Notes: generated by a model from the letters alone, not told the origin. Shown: positions 45,131 to 53,970, numbered from the stretch's first letter. The stretch: 64,000 nucleotides of DNA from Paracoccaceae bacterium (GCA_024304985.1 JAMWZC010000006.1:158121-222120), one strand, 5' to 3'. A program made the numbers and translations.

Positions 45131-46438
45131 TTACATTGTCTTGGGCAGCCATGTGATCAGCGCCGGAAAGGCGATCAGCAGGCCCAGCACCACGAATTCG
45201 ATCAAGATGAAGGGGGTGATCCCCCGAAACAACTCACCCGGTTTCAGCGCGCCGTTGGCCGCTGCCAGCACGGCATAGAGGTTAAGCCCCACGGGCGGGG
45301 TGATGGCGGCGATCTCGATCAACTTGATGATGATCACGGCGAACCAGATCGGGTCGATCCCCAGCGCTTGCGAGATCGGGTAGAGGAATGGCACCGCGAT
45401 CACTAGAAGCGAGACAGAGTCGATGAACATCCCAAGGATCAGGAAGATGGCGATGGTGGCGATCAGAAAGCCGGTGACACCCAGTTCGCTGGCGATGACG
45501 AAGGCGCGCACCTCGCCGATGAAACCGCTGATCAGAAGAAAGCGGCTGAAGATCAACCCCGCAATGACAATGGCAAAGATCATGGCCGAGATGCGGGCCG
45601 CTTCCAGCAGCGCCTCCCAGACCTCGCGCCCGCCGATCCGCCGCATCGAGAGCGCGATCACCAAAGCGCCTGCGGCGCCGACTGCCCCAGCTGCCGAAGG
45701 CGGATAATAGCCTGCGTAGATACCGCCCATGACAAGCGTCATCAGCAAAAGCACACTCCAGACCTTCGCCAGGGCGCGGCCCCGCATCCCCCATGTGATC
45801 GTCAGTTTTGACGGTGGTGCCCATTCTGGCCGGAAAATCAGCATGACACGCACGCCGACCATATAGGCCACGGCTGTCAGACCGCCGGGGATAATGCCCG
45901 CGATCAGCAATTCGCCCACCGGCTGCGTCGTCAGCATCGCGTAAAGCACCATCGCGATGGAGGGCGGGATCAACCCCGCCAGCGTGCCCGCCGCCGCGAT
46001 GCAACCACCCGCAATCCCGCCATTGTAGCCGAATTTCAGCATCTCGGGCAGGGCCATGCGGGTGAACACACTGGATGCGACGACGGTCGAACCGGAAGCC
46101 GCCGCAAAGCCCGCCTGCGCGATGATCGTCGCCATCAGCAGGCTGCCCTTGATCCGGTCCAGCATGTAATGCGCGGCCGTGTACAAATCTGCGATGATGC
46201 CCGCGCGCCCGGCGATCCCACCCATCAGCACGAACATGGGCACAACGACAAAAGTGTAATCGCTGGTCAGCGTATAGGGCGTGGTCTGGAATGTCGTGTA
46301 AAGGAACGTGACGCCTACGGTCAGATACATGCCCGCTGCGGCCACCAATCCCAGAGCAAAAGCCACAGGGACACCCATAGCCAGCAACGCAAGAAGCGCC
46401 GCGAAGGCGATCAGACCTGTCTCAAGACCGCCCATCAC
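45131..46438 (-). CDS. TRAP transporter large permease II (DctM)
   Basis: The 435-residue membrane subunit has about 12 helices. The family motifs AASGSTVVASSVFTRMALPE and GGCIAAAGTLAGLIPPSIAM and a C-terminal TPPVGLNLYAVLAA are visible. It has the usual DctM length, unlike the longer first copy. Its start overlaps the dctQ stop by four bases. Confidence 0.93.
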   Translation of the reverse strand: MMGGLETGLIAFAALLALLAMGVPVAFALGLVAAAGMYLTVGVTFLYTTFQTTPYTLTSDYTFVVVPMFVLMGGIAGRAGIIADLYTAAHYMLDRIKGSLLMATIIAQAGFAAASGSTVVASSVFTRMALPEMLKFGYNGGIAGGCIAAAGTLAGLIPPSIAMVLYAMLTTQPVGELLIAGIIPGGLTAVAYMVGVRVMLIFRPEWAPPSKLTITWGMRGRALAKVWSVLLLMTLVMGGIYAGYYPPSAAGAVGAAGALVIALSMRRIGGREVWEALLEAARISAMIFAIVIAGLIFSRFLLISGFIGEVRAFVIASELGVTGFLIATIAIFLILGMFIDSVSLLVIAVPFLYPISQALGIDPIWFAVIIIKLIEIAAITPPVGLNLYAVLAAANGALKPGELFRGITPFILIEFVVLGLLIAFPALITWLPKTM

Positions 46439-46914
46439 ACAGGCTCCTTCCCGGATATAGCATCCCGGATCAGCCGGACCAGTTGCAGCGTGATGACCAG
46501 CAACACCAGGCTGGCCCCCACCGCGCAGGCCAGCTTTGCGGGCCAGATCGGATAACCCAGCGTCGCGGCCGATTTCTCGCGTATGGCAAGACTGTCCAAC
46601 GCCAGAACCCAGGTGCCTCGCGCGATCAGGGCAAAGACGATGAACCCTGCCAGCTTTGCAACAATTTCACGTGGAATGACGCTCCAGCGCGGGAATATCC
46701 CGCTGAACAGGTCTACATTGATGTGTTCGTTGCGTGATTGGACCAGTGGCCAGGCAAGGAAAATAGCCGCAGCCGTCAAGGTGCCGGACATGTCAACCTT
46801 GAAGGCCAGAAATACGCCCAGAAACTCTCCCGCCACGATATCTATCACGCCCACCAGCATCACCATGGCCAAGGCGATGGCGGCAATCCCGCTTGCGATC
46901 CGTTCAAACAGCAT
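46435..46914 (-). CDS. TRAP transporter small permease II (DctQ)
   Basis: The 159-residue protein has four predicted helices and the DctQ-like stretch FLAWPLVQSRNEHINVDLFS. The ATG at 46914 has GGAG seven bases upstream; the nine codons above it are unlikely. A strong hairpin (46942-46972) lies between it and the receptor gene. Confidence 0.9.
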   Translation of the reverse strand: MLFERIASGIAAIALAMVMLVGVIDIVAGEFLGVFLAFKVDMSGTLTAAAIFLAWPLVQSRNEHINVDLFSGIFPRWSVIPREIVAKLAGFIVFALIARGTWVLALDSLAIREKSAATLGYPIWPAKLACAVGASLVLLVITLQLVRLIRDAISGKEPV

Positions 46915-46941
46915 GGACAGCTCCCCTGCATCTGGTTGCAA

Positions 46942-46972
46942 GCGGGCGGCAAGTCAGGAACCTGCCGCCCGC
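46942..46972 (-). promoter_or_regulatory. dctP-dctQ intercistronic hairpin, operon II
   Basis: A perfect 10-base stem (GCGGGCGGCA / TGCCGCCCGC, 11-base loop) sits between the second receptor gene and its dctQ, the same place as the hairpin in TRAP operon I. No U-run follows. Confidence 0.7.
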
Positions 46973-46988
46973 CTGTCGACTCTGCAGA

Positions 46989-48035
46989 TCAGTTCTGGAA
47001 AGACGTCTGCGCTTCCCGCATCGGACCCACAAGCGGTGCGATCTTCTCACCCATGCCGGCAGCGGTCATCCGCTCTTCCCAGACGCTGATCATGTCTGGC
47101 GATTTTGCCACCAGCGCGTCCATATCGGACAGGTTCACGATCTGCCCGCCAGCGGCCTTGTAGGCCTCGACGGCCTTGGCAGCCACCCCTTCCAGCGCAG
47201 CCTGATCCTTGGCCATCGCCTCTGCCGCGACCTCTGTCATCAGATCGCGCACCTCCTGCGGAAAGCCGTCCCATGCGGTTTTAGACACATAGAGCTGGAA
47301 CGTGGTGAAACTGCCAGTGTTGATGTCCGACCAATACGGGGCGGCCGTTTCAAACCCCGAGAATGTCGCCCATTCGATCGGCCCGAAGTTGCAATCCAGC
47401 GTGCCGCGGGTCAGCCCCTCGCGCACTTCAGTAGCCTGCACCCGCGTCGGCACCATCCCGAAGGTTTCCATCCAGATCGGCACATAGGCGCCGCCCACCG
47501 CGCGCACGCGCAGACCCGCAAGATCGGCCGTGCTGTTCACCGGCTTGTTGCACTGCAGGGTATAGGTCGACGGCACGGTCCATTTCAGGACATGCAGGTT
47601 CTGCGCGGCCAGTTCTTCGCTGATTGGCGCTGTCGCATACATCTCGCGCGCCAGTTCATCAGCCACGGCTGGCGTGGCGGACACGCGGTTCAGCAAGCCT
47701 GCGGAAACTGCGGTGAGCGGCAATTCCTCGGCGTGAACCGCCTGAGCAAAGACACCCATATCGACCGCGCCGGTTGACACGAGCGACTTGATCTCGGTCA
47801 GCCCGCCGATCTGCCCGGCCCAGAACACCTCGATCTGGATCTTTCCCCCTGACCGCCGCTCCACTTCCTCGGCCCACCAACCATCCCATTCAGCGGCGGG
47901 CCATGTCTCGGGCAGCGGATGCGCCATCCGCAGCGACAGCGACGGATAGTCCTGTGCCATGGCCCCGCCCGCGAATCCCGCCAGCAGGCCCGACATGGCG
48001 CCTGTCACGACAATGGTCTTGAAAACTGCTTTCAT
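46989..48035 (-). CDS. TRAP transporter substrate-binding protein II (DctP)
   Basis: The 348-residue periplasmic receptor has a Sec-type signal peptide (cleavage near AMAQD). LRMAHPLPETWPAAE leads into the TRAP receptor fold, with LAGLRVRAVGGAYVPIWMET (ligand Arg region) and a conserved central GTLDCNFGPIEW. It differs clearly from receptor I, so a different or broader ligand range is likely. The ATG at 48035 has GGAGG eight bases upstream; a longer frame would run through operator C. Confidence 0.92.
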   Translation of the reverse strand: MKAVFKTIVVTGAMSGLLAGFAGGAMAQDYPSLSLRMAHPLPETWPAAEWDGWWAEEVERRSGGKIQIEVFWAGQIGGLTEIKSLVSTGAVDMGVFAQAVHAEELPLTAVSAGLLNRVSATPAVADELAREMYATAPISEELAAQNLHVLKWTVPSTYTLQCNKPVNSTADLAGLRVRAVGGAYVPIWMETFGMVPTRVQATEVREGLTRGTLDCNFGPIEWATFSGFETAAPYWSDINTGSFTTFQLYVSKTAWDGFPQEVRDLMTEVAAEAMAKDQAALEGVAAKAVEAYKAAGGQIVNLSDMDALVAKSPDMISVWEERMTAAGMGEKIAPLVGPMREAQTSFQN

Positions 48036-48131
48036 TTCAACGTCCTCCCTGATCGTTGGTTGATCTTTCGGCGGCAATGACTGCATCATTCCTCGGTGGT
48101 GCAGCACTGGTCCTTGTTGGTTTGGTATCGC

Positions 48132-48149
48132 CAAACAACTGTTTGCTCA
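48132..48149. promoter_or_regulatory. Candidate TetR operator C (second TRAP operon)
   Basis: CAAACAACTGTTTGCTCA matches the dyad form CAARCAA-N4-TTGYTTG except at the outer right end, and its inner CAAACA-AC-TGTTTG is a perfect dyad. It lies 97 bases before the receptor start, almost the same distance as operator B from the P450 start. Confidence 0.65.
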
Positions 48150-48210
48150 AGCCTTCTGTGCAAGTGAATCACGCGAACGCCATCTTGATGCGGACATTTT
48201 TCCATGACAT

Positions 48211-48228
48211 AAATCAAATGATTGTTTG
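48211..48228. promoter_or_regulatory. Candidate TetR operator D (thiolase II)
   Basis: AAATCAAATGATTGTTTG aligns at 14 of 18 positions with operator B in reverse orientation. It lies 35 bases before the thiolase II start codon. Confidence 0.6.
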
Positions 48229-48262
48229 GCACGCTGTCTGAGATCGACCGGAAGGATCACCC

Positions 48263-49525
48263 ATGCGCGACGTCTATGTCATCGGCACTTCTTGCACCGC
48301 CTTCGGCAAGCGGCCCGAGACCGGCTTCAAGGACCTGACGCGTGAGGCCTATCTTGAGGCGCTCGCCGATGCAGGGCTGGAGACCGGCGCGGATATCGAG
48401 ATGGGCTGGTTCGGCAATTGCGGCATGGGCACCTTCGGGCAGCGCAATATCAGGGGGCAGGTCTGCTTCACGCCTTTGGTGCGCGAGGGGCTGTTTCCCG
48501 AACGCGTCGGCATGATCAATGTGGAAGGCGGCTGCGCGACCGCCTCCATGGCTTTTCATGGGGCGTGGAAGGATATCCTGTCCGGCCAGGCCGAGGTGTC
48601 GCTGGCCATCGGTGTGGAAAAGACATTCTTTCCCGGCGACGCCGCCCGCACGCAGGAAATCTTCGACGGCGGCATCGACCAGCTCGACCCCGAGGAATGG
48701 CACGCCTATTACGCAGCACGCGGGGCCGAGGCGGGCAAGCCTTTCGATGCCAAGGCCGGTGGTGGCACGGTCTTCATGGACACCTATGCCATGCAGGCCG
48801 CGTGGCATATGCGCAAATACGGCACAACACAGCGCCAGATCGCGATCGCCGCATCAAAGAACCATCACCACGGATCGCTGAACCCCAAGGCGCAGTATCG
48901 TTTCGAGGTGCCTGTGGAGGACGTTCTGGCGGATCGCCCGATCTCCTATCCGCTGACCCGCTCCATGTGCGCGCCCATCGGCGATGGCGCCGCGGCGGCG
49001 ATCCTGTGTTCCGGGGATTTCCTGCGTGCCCAGCCTGCCGATGTGCAGGCCCGCGCGGTCAAGGTGCGCGCCTCTGTGCTGACGGGCGGCAAGTATCGCG
49101 CGCCGGACGAGCCGGGCCTGTCCCGCGTCGCCGCGCAGAAGGCCTATGCCGCCTCCGGCCTGACCCCCGCAGACGTGGATCTGGCCGAGGTGCATGACGC
49201 CACATCCTTCTGCGAGATATTCCAGGCCGAAATGCTGGGCTTCTGCGATGACGGAAAAGGCGGCGACCTGATCGAATCCGGGGCGACGGCATTGGGGGGG
49301 CGCCTGCCCATCAACCTGTCGGGTGGGCTGGTCTCGAAGGGTCATCCGGTCGGTGCCACCGGCTTGTCGATGATCCATGAACTGACCCTGCAACTGCGCC
49401 AAGAGGCCGGCGCGCGGCAAGCCAAACGCGCCCGTATCGCCTTGGCCGAAAACGGCGGCGGTGTCATCGGCTTTGACGAGGCCGCCTGCTCCGTCATCCT
49501 GCTCGAGGCCCCAAAAGGCGCCTAA
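48263..49525 (+). CDS. Thiolase-family protein II (SCP-x-like acetyltransferase)
   Basis: The 420-residue thiolase-fold protein has the nucleophilic Cys in VEGGCATASMAF, the HDAT motif (EVHDATSFCEI) in place of NEAF, and GGLVSKGHPVGATGLSM with the catalytic His. The HDxx motif and the absence of the usual C-terminal CxG place it with SCP-x/sterol-type thiolases that cleave bulky or branched 3-ketoacyl-CoA. AAGGA precedes the ATG. It is monocistronic, transcribed away from the second TRAP operon and under operator D. Confidence 0.88.
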   Translation: MRDVYVIGTSCTAFGKRPETGFKDLTREAYLEALADAGLETGADIEMGWFGNCGMGTFGQRNIRGQVCFTPLVREGLFPERVGMINVEGGCATASMAFHGAWKDILSGQAEVSLAIGVEKTFFPGDAARTQEIFDGGIDQLDPEEWHAYYAARGAEAGKPFDAKAGGGTVFMDTYAMQAAWHMRKYGTTQRQIAIAASKNHHHGSLNPKAQYRFEVPVEDVLADRPISYPLTRSMCAPIGDGAAAAILCSGDFLRAQPADVQARAVKVRASVLTGGKYRAPDEPGLSRVAAQKAYAASGLTPADVDLAEVHDATSFCEIFQAEMLGFCDDGKGGDLIESGATALGGRLPINLSGGLVSKGHPVGATGLSMIHELTLQLRQEAGARQAKRARIALAENGGGVIGFDEAACSVILLEAPKGA

Positions 49526-49531
49526 CGGGCA

Positions 49532-49565
49532 GTTTCTACTTGCCGAAAATATCCCCGCCGGAGGC
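49532..49565 (-). repeat. Dispersed GATATTT/AGAAAC repeat, copy 3
   Basis: On the minus strand it reads GCCTCCGGCGGGGATATTTT followed by CGGCAAGTAGAAAC, nearly identical to copy 2. It lies 7 bases after the thiolase II stop, between convergent genes. Confidence 0.7.
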
Positions 49566-49597
49566 TCCGACCTCTCTACCGGCGATCGGGTTCTGGA

Positions 49598-50209
49598 TCA
49601 AAGCCCCCCGATCGTCTTGATCAGGCCGATCACATCCTCCAGCCCCTCGCCCTTGCGCAGGGCGGCAAAGACGAAAGGCCGCTCGCCGCGCATCCGCGTC
49701 GCATCGCGTTGCATGACCTCCAGCGACGCCCCCACATGCGGGGCCAGATCGGTCTTGTTGATCACCAGAATGTCCGACCGTGTAATGGCTGGCCCGCCTT
49801 TGCGCGGGATTTCCTCGCCCGCCGCCACGTCGATCACATAGATCGTCAGATCCGCCAGTTCCGGGCTGAAGGTCGCCGACAAATTGTCCCCGCCGCTTTC
49901 GATCAGCACCACCTCGACCTCGGGGTGGCGCGCCCGCATCTCGGCCACGGCAGCAAGGTTGATCGAGGCGTCCTCGCGGATCGCCGTATGCGGGCAGCCG
50001 CCGGTTTCGACCCCGATGATCCGGTCCAGCGGCAGAACCTGCATCCGCATCAGCGCCTCGGCATCCTCTTGGGTGTAGATATCATTCGTGATCGCCCCCA
50101 CGGAATAATCGTCGCGCAAGGCACGGCATAGGGCAGCGGTCAGCGTAGTCTTGCCCGCGCCAACAGGTCCACCGATGCCGATCCGCAAGGGGCCATGGGG
50201 TGATGTCAT
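49598..50209 (-). CDS. ureG: Urease accessory GTPase UreG
   Basis: The 203-residue SIMIBI GTPase powers nickel insertion into urease. It has the P-loop GGPVGAGKT (residues about 13-21), [14 protein letters not shown] with the metal-binding [20 protein letters not shown] and the base-recognition NKTD. Its start overlaps the ureF stop by four bases. It is last in the urease operon. A dyad at 49583-49614 straddles its end and may aid termination. Confidence 0.96.
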   Translation of the reverse strand: MTSPHGPLRIGIGGPVGAGKTTLTAALCRALRDDYSVGAITNDIYTQEDAEALMRMQVLPLDRIIGVETGGCPHTAIREDASINLAAVAEMRARHPEVEVVLIESGGDNLSATFSPELADLTIYVIDVAAGEEIPRKGGPAITRSDILVINKTDLAPHVGASLEVMQRDATRMRGERPFVFAALRKGEGLEDVIGLIKTIGGL

Positions 50210-50856
50210 GATCTGAACAGCCTTGTATATTGGGTTTCATGTTTCATCGCGGCGATATCGGCCATCACCGTGCAGCCGCCCAGATCATCCAGCCCCGCAC
50301 CTGCCAGAGCCTCTTGCGCCAGCAGATCGCACAGCGGCGTCATCGCCGCCAGAACGCGCTGTCCCTCGGTCTGGCCCAAAGGCACCAGCCGCATCGCCGC
50401 CCCGGTCAGGTTCGATGCGAATCCGTGCAGGTAAAGCGGCAGGACCTGTTCCAGCCCCACCCCGATCAGTGCCGCCGCGCGCCCCACCGCCACGGGATAG
50501 CATAGGGCCGGCAGGTCCATGTCCCAGATCTCAGCGGTCGTGCGCACGAAGGCCGCGCCCTGTGCTGTCGTCTCCAGCAAGCGCTCGGACGAGGGGGCAA
50601 GCGCGCGGGCTACGGCGTCCACATGGGCGAGGGTGGCCGCATCCTCTGCGCGGTACGCTGCGGCCAGAAGGATCGCATCGTTGCGCCCGGTGCCATATTC
50701 CAGCACATCCGCCAGCCAGGCCTGAAACCCTGCCGCTTCCGTTACGTCCCCGGCCGCCACGGCCCATTCCAGCCCATGCGAATAGCTGAACCCACCCACC
50801 GGATAGGACGGAGAGAGCCATTGCATCAAAGTGACGAGGTGCGGTGTCGGGGTCAT
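50206..50856 (-). CDS. ureF: Urease accessory protein UreF
   Basis: The product (216 residues from this start) is an all-helical activator of UreG in the UreDFG complex. [21 protein letters not shown] is split at the conserved [16 protein letters not shown] motif; [16 protein letters not shown] and a C-terminal [11 protein letters not shown] are typical. The ATG at 50856 follows the ureE stop by one base (TGAG-ATG). The ATG four codons upstream (50868) is possible. Longer versions run through the His-codon repeats of ureE. Confidence 0.93.
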   Translation of the reverse strand: MTPTPHLVTLMQWLSPSYPVGGFSYSHGLEWAVAAGDVTEAAGFQAWLADVLEYGTGRNDAILLAAAYRAEDAATLAHVDAVARALAPSSERLLETTAQGAAFVRTTAEIWDMDLPALCYPVAVGRAAALIGVGLEQVLPLYLHGFASNLTGAAMRLVPLGQTEGQRVLAAMTPLCDLLAQEALAGAGLDDLGGCTVMADIAAMKHETQYTRLFRS

Positions 50857-50857
50857 C

Positions 50858-51412
50858 TCAGTGCTCATGCCTCTGATGGTGGTGATGCTCATGCTCATGC
50901 TCATGTTCATGCGCGTGCCCGTGATCATGCGCATGCTTCACCACCGGGTTCCCCTGTGCATCGCCATGATGATGCCCATGGGTGCGGCCAAGTCCGTATG
51001 CGCCACCTTCGGGGGTAAAGGGTTCCGTTACCTCAACCACCTCTGCCCCCAGCAGGGCCAGCATGTCGCGCATGACCTTATCCCGCTGGATCAGCAGGCG
51101 ATCCCCCTCGATCTGGCAGGGAGTGTGGCGGTTGCCGATATGCCAGGCCAGCCGCACCAAATCGGCCCCGCGCACTTCCAGCAGCGCCTCGGCGGCGGCC
51201 TGCACCGCGATCACACGGCCATCCGACAGGATGAACCCATCGCCTTGATCCACCGAGACGGTCTGCGCCAGATCGATCAGAAAGGGCACACCCGTCACCG
51301 TCTCAAGCCGTTTGCGCCGGAGAAACCGCGCGTCGTAGGTCAGCAAGCAGTGATCATCAGCAGCAGGGATATCGGCCGCACGGGTCAGATGATGGGCATG
51401 AGGCAGGGACAT
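50858..51412 (-). CDS. ureE: Urease nickel metallochaperone UreE, His-rich tail
   Basis: The 184-residue nickel carrier has an N-terminal UreE peptide-binding domain, a C-terminal domain with WHIGNRHTPCQIEGDRLLIQ, and AYGLGRTHGHHHGD. The last 25 residues are almost purely His/Glu/Asp with about a dozen His, giving a nickel-storage tail of the Klebsiella type. The tail codons form a CAT/GAG repeat visible at 50870-50930. AAGG precedes the ATG. Confidence 0.95.
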   Translation of the reverse strand: MSLPHAHHLTRAADIPAADDHCLLTYDARFLRRKRLETVTGVPFLIDLAQTVSVDQGDGFILSDGRVIAVQAAAEALLEVRGADLVRLAWHIGNRHTPCQIEGDRLLIQRDKVMRDMLALLGAEVVEVTEPFTPEGGAYGLGRTHGHHHGDAQGNPVVKHAHDHGHAHEHEHEHEHHHHQRHEH

Positions 51413-51430
51413 CGGATCGGCCTTTCGGGA

Positions 51431-53140
51431 TCAATACAGGAAATAGCGCTGCGCCATCGGCAGCACGGTTGCAGGCTCGCAGGTCAGCAATTCGCCATCC
51501 GCGCGCACCTCATAGGTTTCGGGGTTCACCTCGATATGCGGCGTTGCCGTGTTCAGCTTCAGATCCGCCTTGCCGATCCGGCGCGTGTTGGTCACCGCCA
51601 AGGTCTGTTTCGCCAGACCCAGCTTGCCGCGTATCCCGTCAGCCTGCGCCGCCTCGGACACGAAGGTCACCGCCGTATGCTCCAGCGCGCGGCCATACGC
51701 CCCGAACATCGGCCGGGAATAGACCGGCTGCGGCGTGGGGATCGAGGCATTGGGGTCGCCCATCTGGGCAAGCACGATGCTGCCCGCCATCAGAACCATC
51801 TCGGGTTTCACACCAAAGAAGGCCGGGTTCCACAGCACCAGATCGGCGCGCTTGCCTAGCTCGATACTGCCGATATGCGCCGAGATCCCATGCGCGATGG
51901 CCGGGTTGATCGTGTATTTGGCGATATAGCGGCGCACGCGGAAATTGTCGTTCTCGCCCGTCTCCTCGGGCAGGCGTCCGCGCTGCTTGCGCATCTTGTC
52001 GGCGGTCTGCCATGTGCGGATCAGCACCTCGCCCACACGCCCCATCGCCTGACTGTCGCTCGCGATGATCGAGAACGCCCCCATGTCATGCAGGATATCT
52101 TCGGCGGCAATCGTCTCGCGCCGGATACGGCTTTCGGCAAAGGCCACGTCTTCGGGGATAGACTTGTCGAGGTGATGACAGACCATCAGCATGTCCAGAT
52201 GCTCGTCAACCGTATTGACGGTGAAGGGCCGTGTCGGATTGGTGGATGAGGGCAGGACATGCGGCAGCCCGCAGATCTTGATGATGTCGGGAGCATGACC
52301 GCCCCCCGCGCCTTCGGTGTGAAATGCGTGGATCGTGCGCCCCTTCAGCGCCGCCACGGTATGTTCCACAAAACCGCTTTCATTCAGCGTATCGGTGTGG
52401 ATCATCACCTGCACATCCATGGCATCCGCGACGGACAGGCAGCAATCTATGGCCGCAGGCGTAGTGCCCCAATCCTCGTGCAGTTTCAGCGCACAGGCAC
52501 CCGCCAGTATCTGCTCCTCCAGCGCTGCGGGACGCGAGGCATTGCCCTTGCCCGCGAAGGCAAGATTCATCGGAAAGGCATCCGCCGCCTGCAACATCCG
52601 CGCCATGTGCCACGGCCCGGGCGTAACTGTCGTGGCCAGCGTGCCATGCGCGGGACCAGTGCCGCCACCCAGCATCGTGGTCACGCCGGAATGCAGCGCA
52701 TCCTCCATCTGCTGCGGGCAGATGTAATGGATATGGCTGTCAAACCCGCCCGCCGTCAGGATGCGCCCCTCGCCCGCGATCACCTCGGTTCCCGGTCCCA
52801 CGACGATCGTGACACCCGGTTGCGTATCAGGGTTGCCTGCCTTGCCGATGGCATGGATACGCCCGTCCCGCAGGCCGACATCCGCCTTATAAATCCCGGT
52901 CCAGTCCACGATCAGCGCATTGGTGATGACCGTATCCACCGCCCCGCCTGCGCGCGTCATCTGAGACTGCCCCATCCCGTCGCGGATCACCTTGCCGCCG
53001 CCGAACTTGACCTCTTCGCCATAGATCGTCAGGTCGCGCTCCACCTCGATGATCAGATCGGTATCGGCCAGCCGCAGCCTGTCGCCCGTGGTCGGGCCAT
53101 ACATCGCGGCATAGTCGGGGCGGGAAATCTTGACGGGCAT
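51431..53140 (-). CDS. ureC: Urease subunit alpha
   Basis: The 569-residue catalytic subunit hydrolyses urea to ammonia and carbamate with a dinickel centre. Metal ligands and catalytic residues can be counted: H136 and H138 ([10 protein letters not shown]), carbamylated K219 ([10 protein letters not shown]), H248, H274, D362, and the flap with C321 and catalytic H322 (MVCHHLDKS). All are present, offset by two from the Klebsiella enzyme, so it should be active. AGGA precedes the ATG. Confidence 0.97.
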   Translation of the reverse strand: MPVKISRPDYAAMYGPTTGDRLRLADTDLIIEVERDLTIYGEEVKFGGGKVIRDGMGQSQMTRAGGAVDTVITNALIVDWTGIYKADVGLRDGRIHAIGKAGNPDTQPGVTIVVGPGTEVIAGEGRILTAGGFDSHIHYICPQQMEDALHSGVTTMLGGGTGPAHGTLATTVTPGPWHMARMLQAADAFPMNLAFAGKGNASRPAALEEQILAGACALKLHEDWGTTPAAIDCCLSVADAMDVQVMIHTDTLNESGFVEHTVAALKGRTIHAFHTEGAGGGHAPDIIKICGLPHVLPSSTNPTRPFTVNTVDEHLDMLMVCHHLDKSIPEDVAFAESRIRRETIAAEDILHDMGAFSIIASDSQAMGRVGEVLIRTWQTADKMRKQRGRLPEETGENDNFRVRRYIAKYTINPAIAHGISAHIGSIELGKRADLVLWNPAFFGVKPEMVLMAGSIVLAQMGDPNASIPTPQPVYSRPMFGAYGRALEHTAVTFVSEAAQADGIRGKLGLAKQTLAVTNTRRIGKADLKLNTATPHIEVNPETYEVRADGELLTCEPATVLPMAQRYFLY

Positions 53141-53178
53141 CGGAACGATCCTTTGACGAATGATATGCGCGGCAGGGC

Positions 53179-53484
53179 CTAGAGCGGCCCCATCACCGCC
53201 TGATTGAAGCCCTGCACGATCCGGTCCCCGGCATAGGGGATCAATTGCACCTCGCGCCGCTGACCGGGTTCGAACCGCACGGCGGTGCCGGCGGCGATGT
53301 CCAGCCGCATCCCGCGCGCAGCCACGCGGTCAAAGTCCAGCGCCGGATTCGTTTCGGCGAAATGGTAATGACTGCCCACCTGTACCGGGCGGTCGCCGGT
53401 ATTGGCGACCATCAACGTAATGGCCTCGCGCCCGGCGTTCAGGGTCAGATCACTGGATGCGGGAAACAGCTCGCCGGGGATCAT
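53179..53484 (-). CDS. ureB: Urease subunit beta
   Basis: The 101-residue structural subunit starts [20 protein letters not shown] and has [23 protein letters not shown], which is the hallmark of UreB, split across residues 32-54. It forms the trimeric urease with UreA and UreC. The ATG at 53484 overlaps the stop of the small membrane protein gene by four bases. Confidence 0.96.
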   Translation of the reverse strand: MIPGELFPASSDLTLNAGREAITLMVANTGDRPVQVGSHYHFAETNPALDFDRVAARGMRLDIAAGTAVRFEPGQRREVQLIPYAGDRIVQGFNQAVMGPL

Positions 53485-53645
53485 TTGCGCCGCCATGCCA
53501 GATAGGCCGCAGCACCCACCACAGCCGATGCCAGCACGATCAGCGACCACGCCGGGTGATCGGCATGAGGATGCAGATGCATCCCGTCATGCGCCAGAAG
53601 TGGCGTGGCCCAGAGGGTGGCGGCTATCAGGATCATTCGTTTCAT
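53481..53645 (-). CDS. Small His-rich single-helix membrane protein inside the urease operon
   Basis: This 54-residue protein lies between ureA and ureB. It starts [20 protein letters not shown] (signal-like segment). A His cluster follows ([12 protein letters not shown], six His in twelve residues), then one membrane helix (about 33-50) and a basic WRRK end. AAGGAG lies about eight bases before the ATG, and its stop overlaps the ureB start (ATGA), so it is surely translated with the operon. I do not recognise a named family. The His cluster outside the membrane suggests nickel binding; this is inference. Confidence 0.8.
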   Translation of the reverse strand: MKRMILIAATLWATPLLAHDGMHLHPHADHPAWSLIVLASAVVGAAAYLAWRRK

Positions 53646-53666
53646 CAGTTGGGCTCCTTGCGAAAA

Positions 53667-53969
53667 TCAGCGGATCGGATTGTGGACGGTCACCAGCTTG
53701 GTGCCATCAGGGAAGGTCGCCTCGACCTGAACCTCGTGGATCATCTCGGGCACGCCCTCCATGCAATCGGCGCGGGTGATCACCTGTGCGCCTGCTTGCA
53801 TCATGTCGGCCACGGACCGCCCATCGCGCGCCCCTTCGACCACCGTGTCGGTGATCAGGGCAATCGCCTCGGGATGGTTCAGCTTGACGCCGCGCGCCAG
53901 ACGTTTGCGCGCCACCTCGGCGGCCATCGCGATCAGCAGCTTGTCTTTTTCGCGGGGGGTCAGGTTCAT
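53667..53969 (-). CDS. ureA: Urease subunit gamma
   Basis: The 100-residue structural subunit starts [20 protein letters not shown] and has [16 protein letters not shown] and the C-terminal [15 protein letters not shown]. Length and motifs are those of UreA. It starts one base after the ureD stop (TGAG-ATG), so it is translationally coupled. Confidence 0.97.
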   Translation of the reverse strand: MNLTPREKDKLLIAMAAEVARKRLARGVKLNHPEAIALITDTVVEGARDGRSVADMMQAGAQVITRADCMEGVPEMIHEVQVEATFPDGTKLVTVHNPIR

Positions 53970-53970
53970 C

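Noticed and set aside
50870..50935. Apparent tandem repeat in DNA, considered as a repeat array
   Set aside because: It is the His/Glu codon tract of the UreE tail, not an independent repeat or CRISPR.
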